Shown here: one piece after another, positions 19,690 through 28,485 of the stretch
Layout: each line of letters begins with the position of its first letter
Numbering within the stretch: the first letter of the stretch is position 1
Assembly (NCBI GenBank): GCA_933822405.4
Contig: CAKOGP040001035.1
Span: 1 to 33,286, forward strand
DNA length: 33,286 nt
Direction: 5' to 3'
Origin: Cylindrotheca closterium
Lineage: Eukaryota > Bacillariophyta > Bacillariophyceae > Bacillariales > Bacillariaceae
The notes under the pieces: generated by a model
What the model was told of the DNA's origin: nothing
What the model saw: only the letters and a program-made list of their open reading frames with translations
Databases searched by the model: none
Made by a program: the position numbers and the translations under genes

Positions 19690-20415
19690 TTACATCAAAG
19701 ATGCGATATCATTCTCTAGATCGCTTGGAACAGAAACTGTGTCGTCACCAGAAAGCAGTCGGTTAGTATCATCTTGAAATGATCGAAACAGTGATACTTG
19801 CTGAGTCCAATTGAATGCACATAGTTGCTTACCTTTTCCGTCTTTGGAGACCAGAAACTTGCCGTTAAAGTTCCAAGTGGGATCTGGGGCTCCTGTCTCA
19901 CTCTTCATGAACTTCCAGATATCAGATGCTTCAGGTCCATTGACTTTTCCAAGTTTCATGAGAATACCAGGGAACTCTTGTTCGGCGGCAAATTTCTGAA
20001 CTCCTTCGTCATCTGGAAATTCTTGAGCGCCAAACTCCATACTTGGGAACGCCAGGATCGCCAAGTCATCACCCCACCGTTCCCCGAGTTTCCGAAATTG
20101 GGTGTACTCGCGGCGGGTTGCGCCTCATTTACTGGCTACGTTTGTGACATACACAACCTTGCCCTCGAAATCTCCCATGGAGAGGTCAGTTCCGTCACTC
20201 TTTGTGCCGGAAAGATCGTAGAATGATGAAGCTGACATGCTGGAAGACAATCGTGCGGACTGGTAAGTAGAAGCTTGAAAGTTACTGCTGGTAGCGAATC
20301 TGTTGATGCTGCTGGAAGGAGATGTAAAGGCAACAGCGACGCTTGAGCGGGAGGAACTAAAGATTTCCGAGTGGAAGAGAGCCACGGAGGCAATGGCTTT
20401 GGAAAACTTCCGCAT
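19690..20415 (-). CDS. Glutathione peroxidase, probable selenoprotein (UGA at active site)
   Basis: The frame reads through one in-frame TGA (20127-20125) and gives 241 residues from ATG 20415. The TGA sits at residue 97 in VVYVTNVASK-(UGA)-GATRREYTQF, exactly where glutathione peroxidases have catalytic Cys or Sec. Downstream are ILAFPSMEFGAQEF (about 120-133), FPGILMKLGKVNG and WNFNGKFLVSKDG, all family landmarks. Trp181 and Asn182 of the catalytic tetrad are present; the usual Gln is Glu127. Homology continues in frame on both sides of the TGA, so selenocysteine is more likely than a nonsense mutation. The first 55 residues or so are Ser-rich with an AVAFTSP segment, possibly an organelle-targeting presequence. 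The expected role is reduction of hydroperoxides with glutathione or thioredoxin. Confidence 0.85.
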
Positions 20416-20885
20416 CTATCTATAGGTATGAGATCAACTCAATCACTTTCGATGAGGCTGGATCACAAGCAAGGACTTACTTTTCCACGAAGCAAACTGT
20501 TGTGGATTGATTCTATGATGATGATGATAATGATGATGATGATGATGTCGGTTCTGATGACACGATGACGTGTTCTGGGGTATGGTGTCATGTCGGAGAA
20601 TACGGTTCTCATTGATTCGTTCGATCAAACACAGCATCAAACGACGAAAGCGGTCGAATTGTGTGCACATGAGTATTTGCACTCTTCGCGCAATTCCAAC
20701 TAGCTTAGAAAACTGTATGGTGTTGTCGTCTTACACATAGGTATATGGAACATCGTATTATAATATACAATGGGCAGCGAAGTAGCAAATTACCTAGTCT
20801 GCTTGCTTGTCAGAAAACGCTGACGGCTGTTGTTCTCCAAACTAAAACTCAACATCATCATCCTTGCTGCAACAGTATATATTAT
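20416..20885. other. Intergenic region with an ATG-trinucleotide microsatellite
   Basis: This is the upstream region of the peroxidase gene and the 3' flank of the DUF2470 gene. A (ATG)n-type microsatellite with one interruption spans about 20515-20548. No other structure is seen. Confidence 0.6.
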
Positions 20886-21545
20886 TCAACCTTTCTTCGC
20901 CTTTTGCCTGGCCTCTTCTTGAACCTCGTTCAGCTTTACCAGTTTCTTCGTGATGGGGAGGCCTGCCAAGAAAATCATTAGGAACCAGCAAAAGGATGAC
21001 AACCGCCCAAGCTTAAGCTTCCATTGCGAAAGGTATATGCTATAGAATGCTTCCGCCAAATGAGCCGTGAAGTAAACTGCACTCAATCCGTAAACGATCG
21101 ATTCTCTTTTGTCCAAGTTGACGAAATGTCCCAAGCTACCATTCCATGCCATGATTGGTGCAATAATCAATAAGCCAGTCAATACCATGACTTGCGCACA
21201 AAATGAATCCGAATAGAACCAATGTAGACGCGGAAACAAGACTTGATGATGCATCTCGATTAGTCTTGGGCGGGATTCTTTGGCGGAACTCAGCGGAGGA
21301 GCAAAAGGTATTATCTCTTGCTTCTGTTGGCACAAGTCACCAGAACAGGTCACAAACTTGATTGTCGCGGAAGCCAAGGAAATGGACGTCATGCGAGCAT
21401 CGGAGACACTAAGGTTAGCATTCGATTGTTGCATAACGGGCAGTGTGGAAATGGCCATGGCGTAAACAGTAGCTGCGTGGTCTTCGTTCATGTGATTGCA
21501 TATTCTCTTCGATGTCTCGGCTGATATTTTGTTGCTGGTGGCCAT
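20886..21545 (-). CDS. DUF2470 domain membrane protein
   Basis: The protein has 219 residues from ATG 21545. Residues 10-30 (SKRICNHMNEDHAATVYAMA) match the signature of DUF2470, the small domain at the C-terminus of HugZ-like heme-degrading and pyridoxamine-phosphate-oxidase-like proteins, where the MNxDH histidine region contacts heme. Here the domain is N-terminal. Three hydrophobic segments follow: about 118-136 (VMVLTGLLIIAPIMAW), about 150-172 and about 183-200. The C-terminus is basic and cytosol-like (EEARQKAKKG). DUF2470 joined to a small membrane domain is known in fungi and other eukaryotes, without an assigned reaction as far as I know. The gene is divergent from the WD40 gene, 369 bp away. 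Confidence 0.65.
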   Translation of the reverse strand: MATSNKISAETSKRICNHMNEDHAATVYAMAISTLPVMQQSNANLSVSDARMTSISLASATIKFVTCSGDLCQQKQEIIPFAPPLSSAKESRPRLIEMHHQVLFPRLHWFYSDSFCAQVMVLTGLLIIAPIMAWNGSLGHFVNLDKRESIVYGLSAVYFTAHLAEAFYSIYLSQWKLKLGRLSSFCWFLMIFLAGLPITKKLVKLNEVQEEARQKAKKG

Positions 21546-21914
21546 TGTGACTGTCTTGTGTTCTTGATTTGTATTGCAGTCCTATTGTATCTGATAGAGT
21601 ACAGAGTGTATTCGTAGGGTTGATAACTGTAATGTATATGTACTATAATACGATCTTATCGTGCGTATGCGGCGAATGAAATGCGATGATTGATTTTATT
21701 ATTATCAAGTAATAAGCGTCAGTCATACCGGTAGGCGCGAGCTTCTTCGAACATATCTCAAGATTCAAGATTCCAAATCGATTCGGCGGATACGTCTGGC
21801 CCTAGTCCGTCGTCTGATATCTCCATCCATTCGCTTTTTCTATTTTTTAGATTCCCATTCAAATCATCGTACACTATACACTAAATAGTGACAACGACAA
21901 TATACAAAAAAATC
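21546..21914. promoter_or_regulatory. Divergent promoter region, DUF2470 gene / GRWD1-like gene
   Basis: The 369 bp must hold both 5' flanks. It is AT-rich around 21640-21715 and contains TACCGGTA at 21726-21733. No start site can be fixed from sequence. Confidence 0.45.
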
Positions 21915-23479
21915 ATGGGAAAGAAATCCAAACGCCGCTTGAATCAAAAGTCAGAAGCCAAACGAGCGGCTCCCTCCGAAAGAGAAGAAGAGGACTATGA
22001 AGAAACTGCTGAAAATTTAAGATTCGAAGATCCTTACATTGATGAAATCGAAGAAGAAGAGGTGATGGACGATGATGGTGAAGAAGAAATGGAGGATGCT
22101 GATAATCAGGATGTGGAATTGGTGCAATCGTGGCACCCTCTCATGGGAGTTCCTAATGATGGGCCTCTGGAAATGGATCCGTCTGCCTACAAAATGTATC
22201 ATACCCTGTCTCCTGAATGGCCAGCACTTAGTTTTGACTTTTTGCGTGACGATCTCGGCGATGCTCGTCAAAGATTCCCCCACTCCATGCAAGCTGCAAT
22301 TGGAACTCAAGCAGACAGACCAGACAATAATAGACTGACTATCATGAAGCTGAGTGACCTATCTAAAATGCCACAAGAAGAGGAGGAGGATATTCTTGGC
22401 GACGAGTACGACAAACAAGACGACAGCTCTTCTTCCGACGAAGAGGAGAATGTCGATTTGGATCCAATCATGGAGCATTATCATGTTCCACATTATGGGG
22501 GTGTCAATAGATTGCGGGCAATGCCTCAGCAATCTGATATCATTGCGACATGGAGTGATGTTGGAACTGTCAACCTCTTCAACGTCGAGAGCATTCGCTC
22601 AAGATTCCTGGCATCAGAAGGAAGAAGTATGAGAGACTCCAGTGCTGGATGTCAGAAGCCTTTCTTTAGTCATTCGGGTCATGGAGCAGAGGGGTAAGTT
22701 ATCGTCATCAATTGCCATCGTCACTATCATTACTGCATTATTGTTCTGACATCAATCTGTTGGTTAGATACGCCATGGACTGGAGTTTGGTAAAGAAAGG
22801 TCATTTTGCATCAGGTGATAATGACGGAAAGATTCATTATTGGACGCCCCGTCCGGAAGGTGGATATGAGGTCGTTCCCTCATACGAGAGCCAAGGAGGC
22901 GAAGCTGTTGAGGACATTCAATGGAGTCCGACGGAAGGCACGGTGTTTGCAACTGCTGAATGTGGTGGTCATATCTCCATTTATGATACCCGAGCCCCCA
23001 ACAGGGCCATGCTTCGTCCTTGTGTTCACGAGAACAAATCCGATGTCAATGTCACTAGTTGGAACAAACTGGTGAGCAATCTACTGGCGACTGGAGGCGA
23101 CGATGGAACCTTGAGTGTATGGGATTTGCGAAACTTTTCGCAACAGAATGATAAGGCCATGGCTCCCTTGGCGCGATTCACCTGCCATCAAACACCGATC
23201 ACGTCGGTCGAGTGGCACCCAACCGACGAGTCAATGTTGGCTGCCAGTGACACTGTCGGAGCCTACATTTACGACTTGAGTGTGGAAGAAGATTTAGAGG
23301 ATGCCAACAAGGCCAGCAGTACGACCAAGACATTGGTGGCAGACATTCCGCCGCAATTGCTATTTTGCCACTCGGGATCGCAAGAATTCAGAGAGTTGCA
23401 CTGGCATCCACAGATTTCAAGTTGCATAATGACTACTGCTTTGACGGGATTCTCTGTGTTTATCCCATCTAACTTATAG
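21915..23479 (+). CDS. GRWD1: Glutamate-rich WD-repeat protein, GRWD1/Rrb1 type
   Basis: Exons 21915-22693 and 22768-23479 are joined over a 74-nt GT-AG intron (GTAAGT ... TTAG; phase 2) and give 496 residues. ATG 21915 is chosen because translation then begins MGKKSKRRLN, a basic start typical of this nucleolar family. Residues 25-68 are Glu/Asp-rich. Residues 91-110 (AYKMYHTLSPEWPALSFDFL) are the histone H4-binding-type N-terminal helix of the RBBP4/GRWD1 group. WD40 repeats follow, with clear blades at GHFASGDNDGKIHYW, FATAECGGHISIYDTR, LLATGGDDGTLSVWDLR and LAASDTVGAYIYDL. In yeast Rrb1 chaperones ribosomal protein L3; human GRWD1 also binds histones. Length and order fit the family well. 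Confidence 0.92.
22694..22767 (+). other. Intron of the GRWD1-like gene
   Basis: The donor is GTAAGT and the acceptor TTAG. Splicing joins GAG-GG to A-TAC-GCC, restoring EGYAMDW, a conserved WD-repeat start. Unspliced, the frame hits TAA one base after the donor. Confidence 0.92.
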
Positions 23480-23950
23480 ACAATTATTGAAACACAAGTG
23501 AAAGCATTATTTCATACTTTGCCCATCTTTTCATGCACTCCACGCTCCGGATCTGATGGATGATAACCTGGGACTCCAAGCTCAAAACCATTCCAAGCTC
23601 TAGGTCATGAAAACGACCGCCAATACCACTCGACATTTCAGGTCAGGCAGAGCGTGCATCAGCAAGAAAGCATACGAAAATTGATCCTGTTAGATAGTAG
23701 GGTATACCGATACTGTGATACGTGTCCTATATCGTGCGTCGACGACTTGCCCAATTTGGGACCATTCGAATCCACCATAACACCAATCCATCTTTGTAGC
23801 CCAAGACAATAGCATCCATTTCATTTTTAAAACTGTTTTGATGATGCCACCATTCTCAATATTACTGAGAAGGGCATAGCTTTGTTGGCCCCTCTCCACA
23901 TCAAGTCCATTAGTCATCCAACCTGGGTTGTCACGAAGTGAAGTAAGTAC
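23480..23950. other. Convergent intergenic region
   Basis: It separates the 3' ends of the WD40 gene (+) and the first EF-hand gene (-). A 75-codon minus frame at 23690-23917 starts with ATG but shows no domain and has an ordinary length for chance. No other feature is seen. Confidence 0.5.
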
Positions 23951-24736
23951 CTATGAAATTATGCATCCTTTGCAGCATTTCACATCTTCAAAGTCGTGAA
24001 TCTTGACTGCTGCTAGTTCCTCCCATGCACCGATCGCCCGAACCACTTCATTGGGGTCAATGTCACCATCGTGGTTTTCGTCGGCTGATCGTAGCACAAA
24101 ATCTAAATCGTGTTCCGTCACAAAGAGTACCACATGGCTGCAGGAATGTGTACTTCGGTGTTTGTGCCTTTCGTATTCCTCAAGCAGTCTTCGAAGCTCA
24201 TGGCGTTGCAGCTTACCATCGCGTGAATGATCCGATGCTTTGAACAACTTCTGAATCGTTTTGCAGTGGCGTGCAAATTCACCGTACTTGGCGAGTGCCG
24301 ACACCGTCGCGCTCTTGGTAAGTATTCCTTCTTCTTCATCTGGAGACTTTTCCCTTGCGTCTTGCAATACAAGTTCCATTGCTTCTTTCTCGAGATCGCT
24401 CTGTGCTGTATTCAACACTCGGGCCATAAAAGGTTTCAGCTGATCCTCTTTCATTTTCTCAGCATCACCTGGCAAAGCAAATTCCTTGAACATCACTTTG
24501 GCATGAAATCGACGTTCTCTCCTGTTGTCTTCCAAATGTCGAATGCTGCGTTGTATATGCTTCTTTCCCAGCTTTGGTTGACTGCCAAACTCGGAATCGT
24601 ATTCCTTTAGGTCCTCCTCCTCCTCCTCCTCGTTCGACTCGTGCTGTGTCCTCTTGTGATAATAAGAGCGTGGGGATGACTTCACAATTGCGCGCTGTCG
24701 TCGAATGGAAGAGTTGGCAGCTGATCCAGATGCCAT
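23951..24736 (-). CDS. EF-hand protein with CaaX-like C-terminus, paralogue 1
   Basis: The protein has 261 residues from ATG 24736. A basic, Ser-rich start and a Glu run (36-43) precede a helical region (LGKKHIQRSIRHLEDNRRER). Two EF-hand calcium loops are visible in the C-terminal half: DHSRDGKLQRHE and DENHDGDIDPNE, both with acidic residues at positions 1, 5 and 12. The last residues are CCKGCIIS. Cys-Ile-Ile-Ser fits a CaaX prenylation box, and the extra Cys residues could be palmitoylated, so membrane attachment is inferred. It is the tandem paralogue of the gene at 25469-26293, same strand, about 730 bp apart. It is presumably a calcium sensor; its partners are unknown. Confidence 0.8.
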   Translation of the reverse strand: MASGSAANSSIRRQRAIVKSSPRSYYHKRTQHESNEEEEEEDLKEYDSEFGSQPKLGKKHIQRSIRHLEDNRRERRFHAKVMFKEFALPGDAEKMKEDQLKPFMARVLNTAQSDLEKEAMELVLQDAREKSPDEEEGILTKSATVSALAKYGEFARHCKTIQKLFKASDHSRDGKLQRHELRRLLEEYERHKHRSTHSCSHVVLFVTEHDLDFVLRSADENHDGDIDPNEVVRAIGAWEELAAVKIHDFEDVKCCKGCIIS

Positions 24737-25468
24737 GATTAGTCAAATGGAAGAAGTAGAAATTCAACGAAAATCAAGGGGTTTGATAGATATAAGTATT
24801 TGGTAGTTGGTGTCAAAGAAGAGAAAGATAATATATAGGGATGATTGATTTCAAAACGAGACTTTTCGTTGAGCTAGCAGTCGGCCAATGATACAATGCT
24901 TTTCAAGTTGGTGGTCGAGACTTGGCAGTTCAGAGACGATCGCAACGCTCGATATAGACTGAATGCGATCGGGCGTTGTGATAATAATGGAGAAGGACGA
25001 AGTAGTATTCGTAGCGGTATTATAATAACCGCGAAGAAAAAAAGAATATGGTAAAATGTGTTTCGAACAGACCTTATCTCGAATCGTGTCTCCATCCGCC
25101 GCGCGCATTTCAGTTCTGTTTACGTACCAGGTACACGTACACGTGTACCTATACCTGGTACGCGTGCTTTGATTGACTTCGCTTGTTTATTTTAATCGAC
25201 TCATTTGACCGACGATTGTCTATGGTATGTTATTGTGTATTGCAAATGTTCGATACCAAAAGGTACTATATCTATCGGCACTCCTATTATAAACGATGGA
25301 AAACGTACTATTGCTGCTGTTCTAAAAGTAGTAACAGTCTTGATAGTATGAGGATCAAAAGCACTATCGTGGATGCAGGCTACTACTAGCTACTCTTGTT
25401 CTTGTAGCAGCGCTGTTCTATTTTAAATGGAAATCATGCTCATTCTGGCGCCATGCAGCAACTGGACG
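24737..25468. other. Intergenic region between the EF-hand paralogues
   Basis: It contains the upstream region of paralogue 1 and a near-perfect 38-bp palindrome at 25124-25161. Frames seen here are short and overlapping and show no domain. Confidence 0.5.
25124..25161. promoter_or_regulatory. 38-bp near-perfect palindrome centred on CACGTG
   Basis: The arms GTACCAGGTACACGTACAC and GTGTACCTATACCTGGTAC match as inverted copies at 17 of 19 positions. The centre CACGTG is at 25140-25145. It resembles the palindrome at 19306-19331. Confidence 0.6.
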
Positions 25469-26293
25469 TTATGATATCGTGCAATTCTTGTGGCAGCACT
25501 TGTAGTTCATTTTGTCAAAATCGTCCAACTTGACAGCCGCCAGCTCTTCCCAAACACCAATTGCACGCATGACTTCAGTGGGGTCGATGTCACCATCTTT
25601 GTTTTCGTCGGCCATCCTCAAAATGAAATTCAAATCTTGTTCCGTCACAAACAACAATACGTTCTTGACGGTTTCGGTGTTCCGCGTTTGGCTGCTCTCG
25701 TAATTCTGGATTAACTTTCTAAGCTCTTGTCGTTGCAGCTTTCCATCATTTGACCAATCCGATGCCTGAAAAAGCGTATGAATGGTCTGGTAGTGCCGTA
25801 CATATTCTCCGTACTTGATCACTGCCGAGACCACGGCACTTCTCGTCAGAATATCGTCTTCTCCGTCTCGAGACTTTTTCTTTGCTTCTTCCAATACCAA
25901 TTTCACAGCTTCTTCTTCGAATGCACTCTGATCGGTGCCGAAGACACGAGCCATGTATGGTCGCAGCTGATCCACCTTCATCTGTTCCTTGTTGTTGTAA
26001 AGGCTGTATTCCTTGAACATTACTTTGGCTTCAAACTTGCGCTGCCGTCTAGTGTCTTCCAAAATTCGAAAGCTTCGTTCGATATTTTTACGAGTCAGCG
26101 TAGGTCTTATTGAGTCATATTCGGAATCATGAACTTCGTTTAGTAATTGCCCGTGAGAAGGTGCAAATGCAGATTCACTCGAGTTTCTATGGGATGGCGA
26201 GCTTCTATGGGATGGATGGGATCTTTGGGATTGCGTGATTTTACTTGAGGAAGGAGCCCGATTGTTCCTTGATGCCGCAGCGACTCCCACCAT
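25469..26293 (-). CDS. EF-hand protein with CaaX-like C-terminus, paralogue 2
   Basis: The protein has 274 residues from ATG 26293. It aligns with the neighbour at 23951 over most of its length (for example TRKNIERSFRILEDTRRQRK and KVMFKEYSLYNNKEQMKVDQ). The N-terminal 50 residues are Ser/His/Arg-rich with SHRSSPSHRN-type repeats and differ from paralogue 1. EF-hand loops are DWSNDGKLQRQE and DENKDGDIDPTE. The C-terminus is CCHKNCTIS; Cys-Thr-Ile-Ser again fits a CaaX box with nearby Cys residues. Retention of the terminal motif in both copies, while the N-termini diverged, suggests it is functional. It is divergent from the ubiquitin-conjugating enzyme gene. Confidence 0.8.
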   Translation of the reverse strand: MVGVAAASRNNRAPSSSKITQSQRSHPSHRSSPSHRNSSESAFAPSHGQLLNEVHDSEYDSIRPTLTRKNIERSFRILEDTRRQRKFEAKVMFKEYSLYNNKEQMKVDQLRPYMARVFGTDQSAFEEEAVKLVLEEAKKKSRDGEDDILTRSAVVSAVIKYGEYVRHYQTIHTLFQASDWSNDGKLQRQELRKLIQNYESSQTRNTETVKNVLLFVTEQDLNFILRMADENKDGDIDPTEVMRAIGVWEELAAVKLDDFDKMNYKCCHKNCTIS

Positions 26294-26811
26294 GATTTCT
26301 TGAAAAAAGGATTATTTGTTGCTTTTATGCTTGTATAGTACTGAAGATGCGAAGGCTTGGAGGATTTCAAAGAAACTGCGCGTGAGTGAGCTGAGTCAAT
26401 GTTCGGAGTAGTGGATTGGTTCAATGGTATGCGAGGTGATGTTGTGTGTAAGTGGAATGATAAAAGTAGAAGGTCGATGATGGCATGCGTTTTATACCGG
26501 TACAAGTTCAGTTCATCTACCCTGCTCTACCGGTATACCCGTATCTGGTTTCTCTTTTGTATCTAGCATCCAACGGAATCTGTGGCGCGCTTGTGCGCGT
26601 CTGACAGTCGGAACATTCGATCAATTCGAAAGAATTCGGTTACCGCATTTTGAAATTCGGGGGACCAGTTTGGGTGCTGATGATGATGATTCATCGCATA
26701 TTCAATCTTGCAAGATCTACCGGTACTGCATTATTATTTGCCTTATTATTGACTTGAACTGTCCATTTCTGTTGTTGCTGTTGCTGTTGCTCATTTTGAC
26801 TGAAACCCATC
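26294..26811. promoter_or_regulatory. Divergent promoter region, EF-hand paralogue 2 / UBE2J1-like gene
   Basis: The 518-bp region carries three TACCGGTA words (26495, 26528, 26718) and a TGTTGCTGTTGCTGTTGC run just before the UBE2J1-like ATG. A minus frame at 26140-26505 overlaps the EF-hand gene and is judged a shadow. Confidence 0.45.
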
Positions 26812-28335
26812 ATGTCGAAATCACCCTCGCTTCGTCGCATTCAAGCTGATATCCGTGAATTGGCCTTGGATCCCTCTGATCGCTATTACGCGCATCCTTT
26901 AGAACATGACATGTTTGAGTGGCACTTTACGATAAGAGGAGCTGATGATACTGATTTTGAAGGCGGTATTTACCATGGTCGTATTCTGGTGAGTGTGATC
27001 AGTATATTGTGTGAATAGTGATGTTGCGACTTGGCTTGTAAAGGTTCCATTTGATTGAGAATATAATATGAATCACTGCAATTTTATTGCCACGCGTTTG
27101 ATTTAATTTTGGCGGTGACGCTGTCGAATGAATCCATCGTATCGGATTGTGATGCGATGCGATGCAATGTGATGCTGCTGCGCAAAATGTCTTTCAATAC
27201 TACCTCTACCATATCTTGAGTGGATTGTTGTCTGCCCATTTTTTTTGGCTTGGATCTCACTGATATTTCTCTCCCTTCTCGTCCTTTCATGCCAATTCGA
27301 CAATTTGGATCATCGCACTCACCATGACTATGGATATTGCATCATTAATTACTTATTCCTGCTACCGCACATGTACATCTAATTGCGAAAAAAACTATGC
27401 AGCTTCCACCAGAATATCCATTCAAGCCTCCTCATATTCTCTTTATGACCCCTTCGGGACGCTTTGAAACCCACAAGAAGATCTGTCTCTCCTTCTCGGC
27501 CTATCATCCTGAATTGTGGCAACCTGCCTGGGGGGTTCGTCTGATCTTGGAAGCTCTGATCAGTTTCATGCCCACACCTGCAGATGGTGCAGTAGGTGCC
27601 CTTGATTGGTCTTCGGAGGAACGCAAGCGGTTGGCCAAAAAGAGTCGCGAGTTTTGCTGCCCAGGTTGTGGAAAAATTGAAGCGCTCTTGCCAAAATTGG
27701 ACCCACACAAGAAGCAAAAGGCAAATCGGTTCAGCAAGGAAATTGAAAAGCTTCAACAACTTCAGCAACTTTCCGACAAAAAGAAGGAAGACGAGGAAGG
27801 TGAAGATAAGAAGGATGCGAAAGAATCTTCTGGAGATTCCAAGGCTTCCGACAATCCGAAGGCATCCTTATTGACTACTGCTACAAGCACCAGTGCCTCG
27901 GACGACCAGAAACCCGCCGCAGCCCCGTCGCCAAAGTCCAGTGCAGCAGCTGTCCCCTCTCTGGAGCAAAGTAATGTCACAGCCAGTAATGCTACTGCAA
28001 CTTCCGTGCATGTAGAAACCGCGACTGGTGATGAAAATACTACGGAAACTATTGGTTTACTGGATGGCGATGATGGATCCCGAGACCCAGGTGCCAGAGT
28101 CACAACAGCTGGTATTGCGCAAGAAAACGTCCCTGATGTTACAGGGCGTGTCAATGAAGAAGCTGCTGCGGGTGCTGCTGTTGTTGAAGAATCAAACTTG
28201 TCTTGGGTGTACGATCCCATATTGAATTTGATGATTGTTCTACTAGCTGCGGTTTGCTGGCTATTGTGGCAAAAGTTTGTCGACTTGCGGCAAGAGCTAG
28301 CGACTCTCCGAGAGCAAAACTTGCTTTGGGAGTAA
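26812..28335 (+). CDS. UBE2J1: Tail-anchored ubiquitin-conjugating enzyme E2, UBE2J1/Ubc6 type
   Basis: Exons 26812-26988 and 27403-28335 (phase 0, GTGAGT ... GCAG) give 369 residues. The UBC domain starts RRIQADIRELALDPSDRYYA and reaches the active site KKICLSFSAYHPELWQP with catalytic Cys87. The exon junction restores IYHGRILLPPEYPFKPPHIL. The Ubc6/UBE2J hallmark after the fold, KRLAKKSREFCCPGCGK, is present. A Lys/Glu- and Ala/Ser-rich linker leads to one hydrophobic segment near the C-terminus (about 330-350, LNLMIVLLAAVCWLLW) followed by a short tail. The family anchors in the ER membrane and supplies ubiquitin for ER-associated degradation. Confidence 0.93.
26989..27402 (+). other. Intron of the UBE2J1-like gene (414 nt)
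   Basis: The donor is GTGAGT and the acceptor ATGCAG. It is unusually long beside the 74-nt intron of the WD40 gene. It carries a GATGCGATGCGATGCAATG short repeat near 27148-27172. Confidence 0.88.
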
Positions 28336-28485
28336 ATGCGAGTATAATTGGTACTGCAAATTCGTGCAGGAATCAATGAATCTAATGGCCGTATGCACTC
28401 AGGTTTACGATGATGGAATCAGTAGCAATAATGAATACATAGCCTACTTTAGTGGCTCGTCAATGTCGCTTGATTATAATACTCA

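Noticed and set aside
20125..20127. TGA in the peroxidase read as a nonsense mutation, or as two separate genes
   Set aside because: It falls exactly on the catalytic codon, and the frame and family homology continue uninterrupted on both sides.
23690..23917. 75-codon minus-strand frame starting with ATG
   Set aside because: No domain, no neighbour context, and a length expected by chance.
27762..28376. 204-codon minus-strand frame
   Set aside because: It is antisense to the low-complexity linker and membrane anchor of the UBE2J1-like gene.
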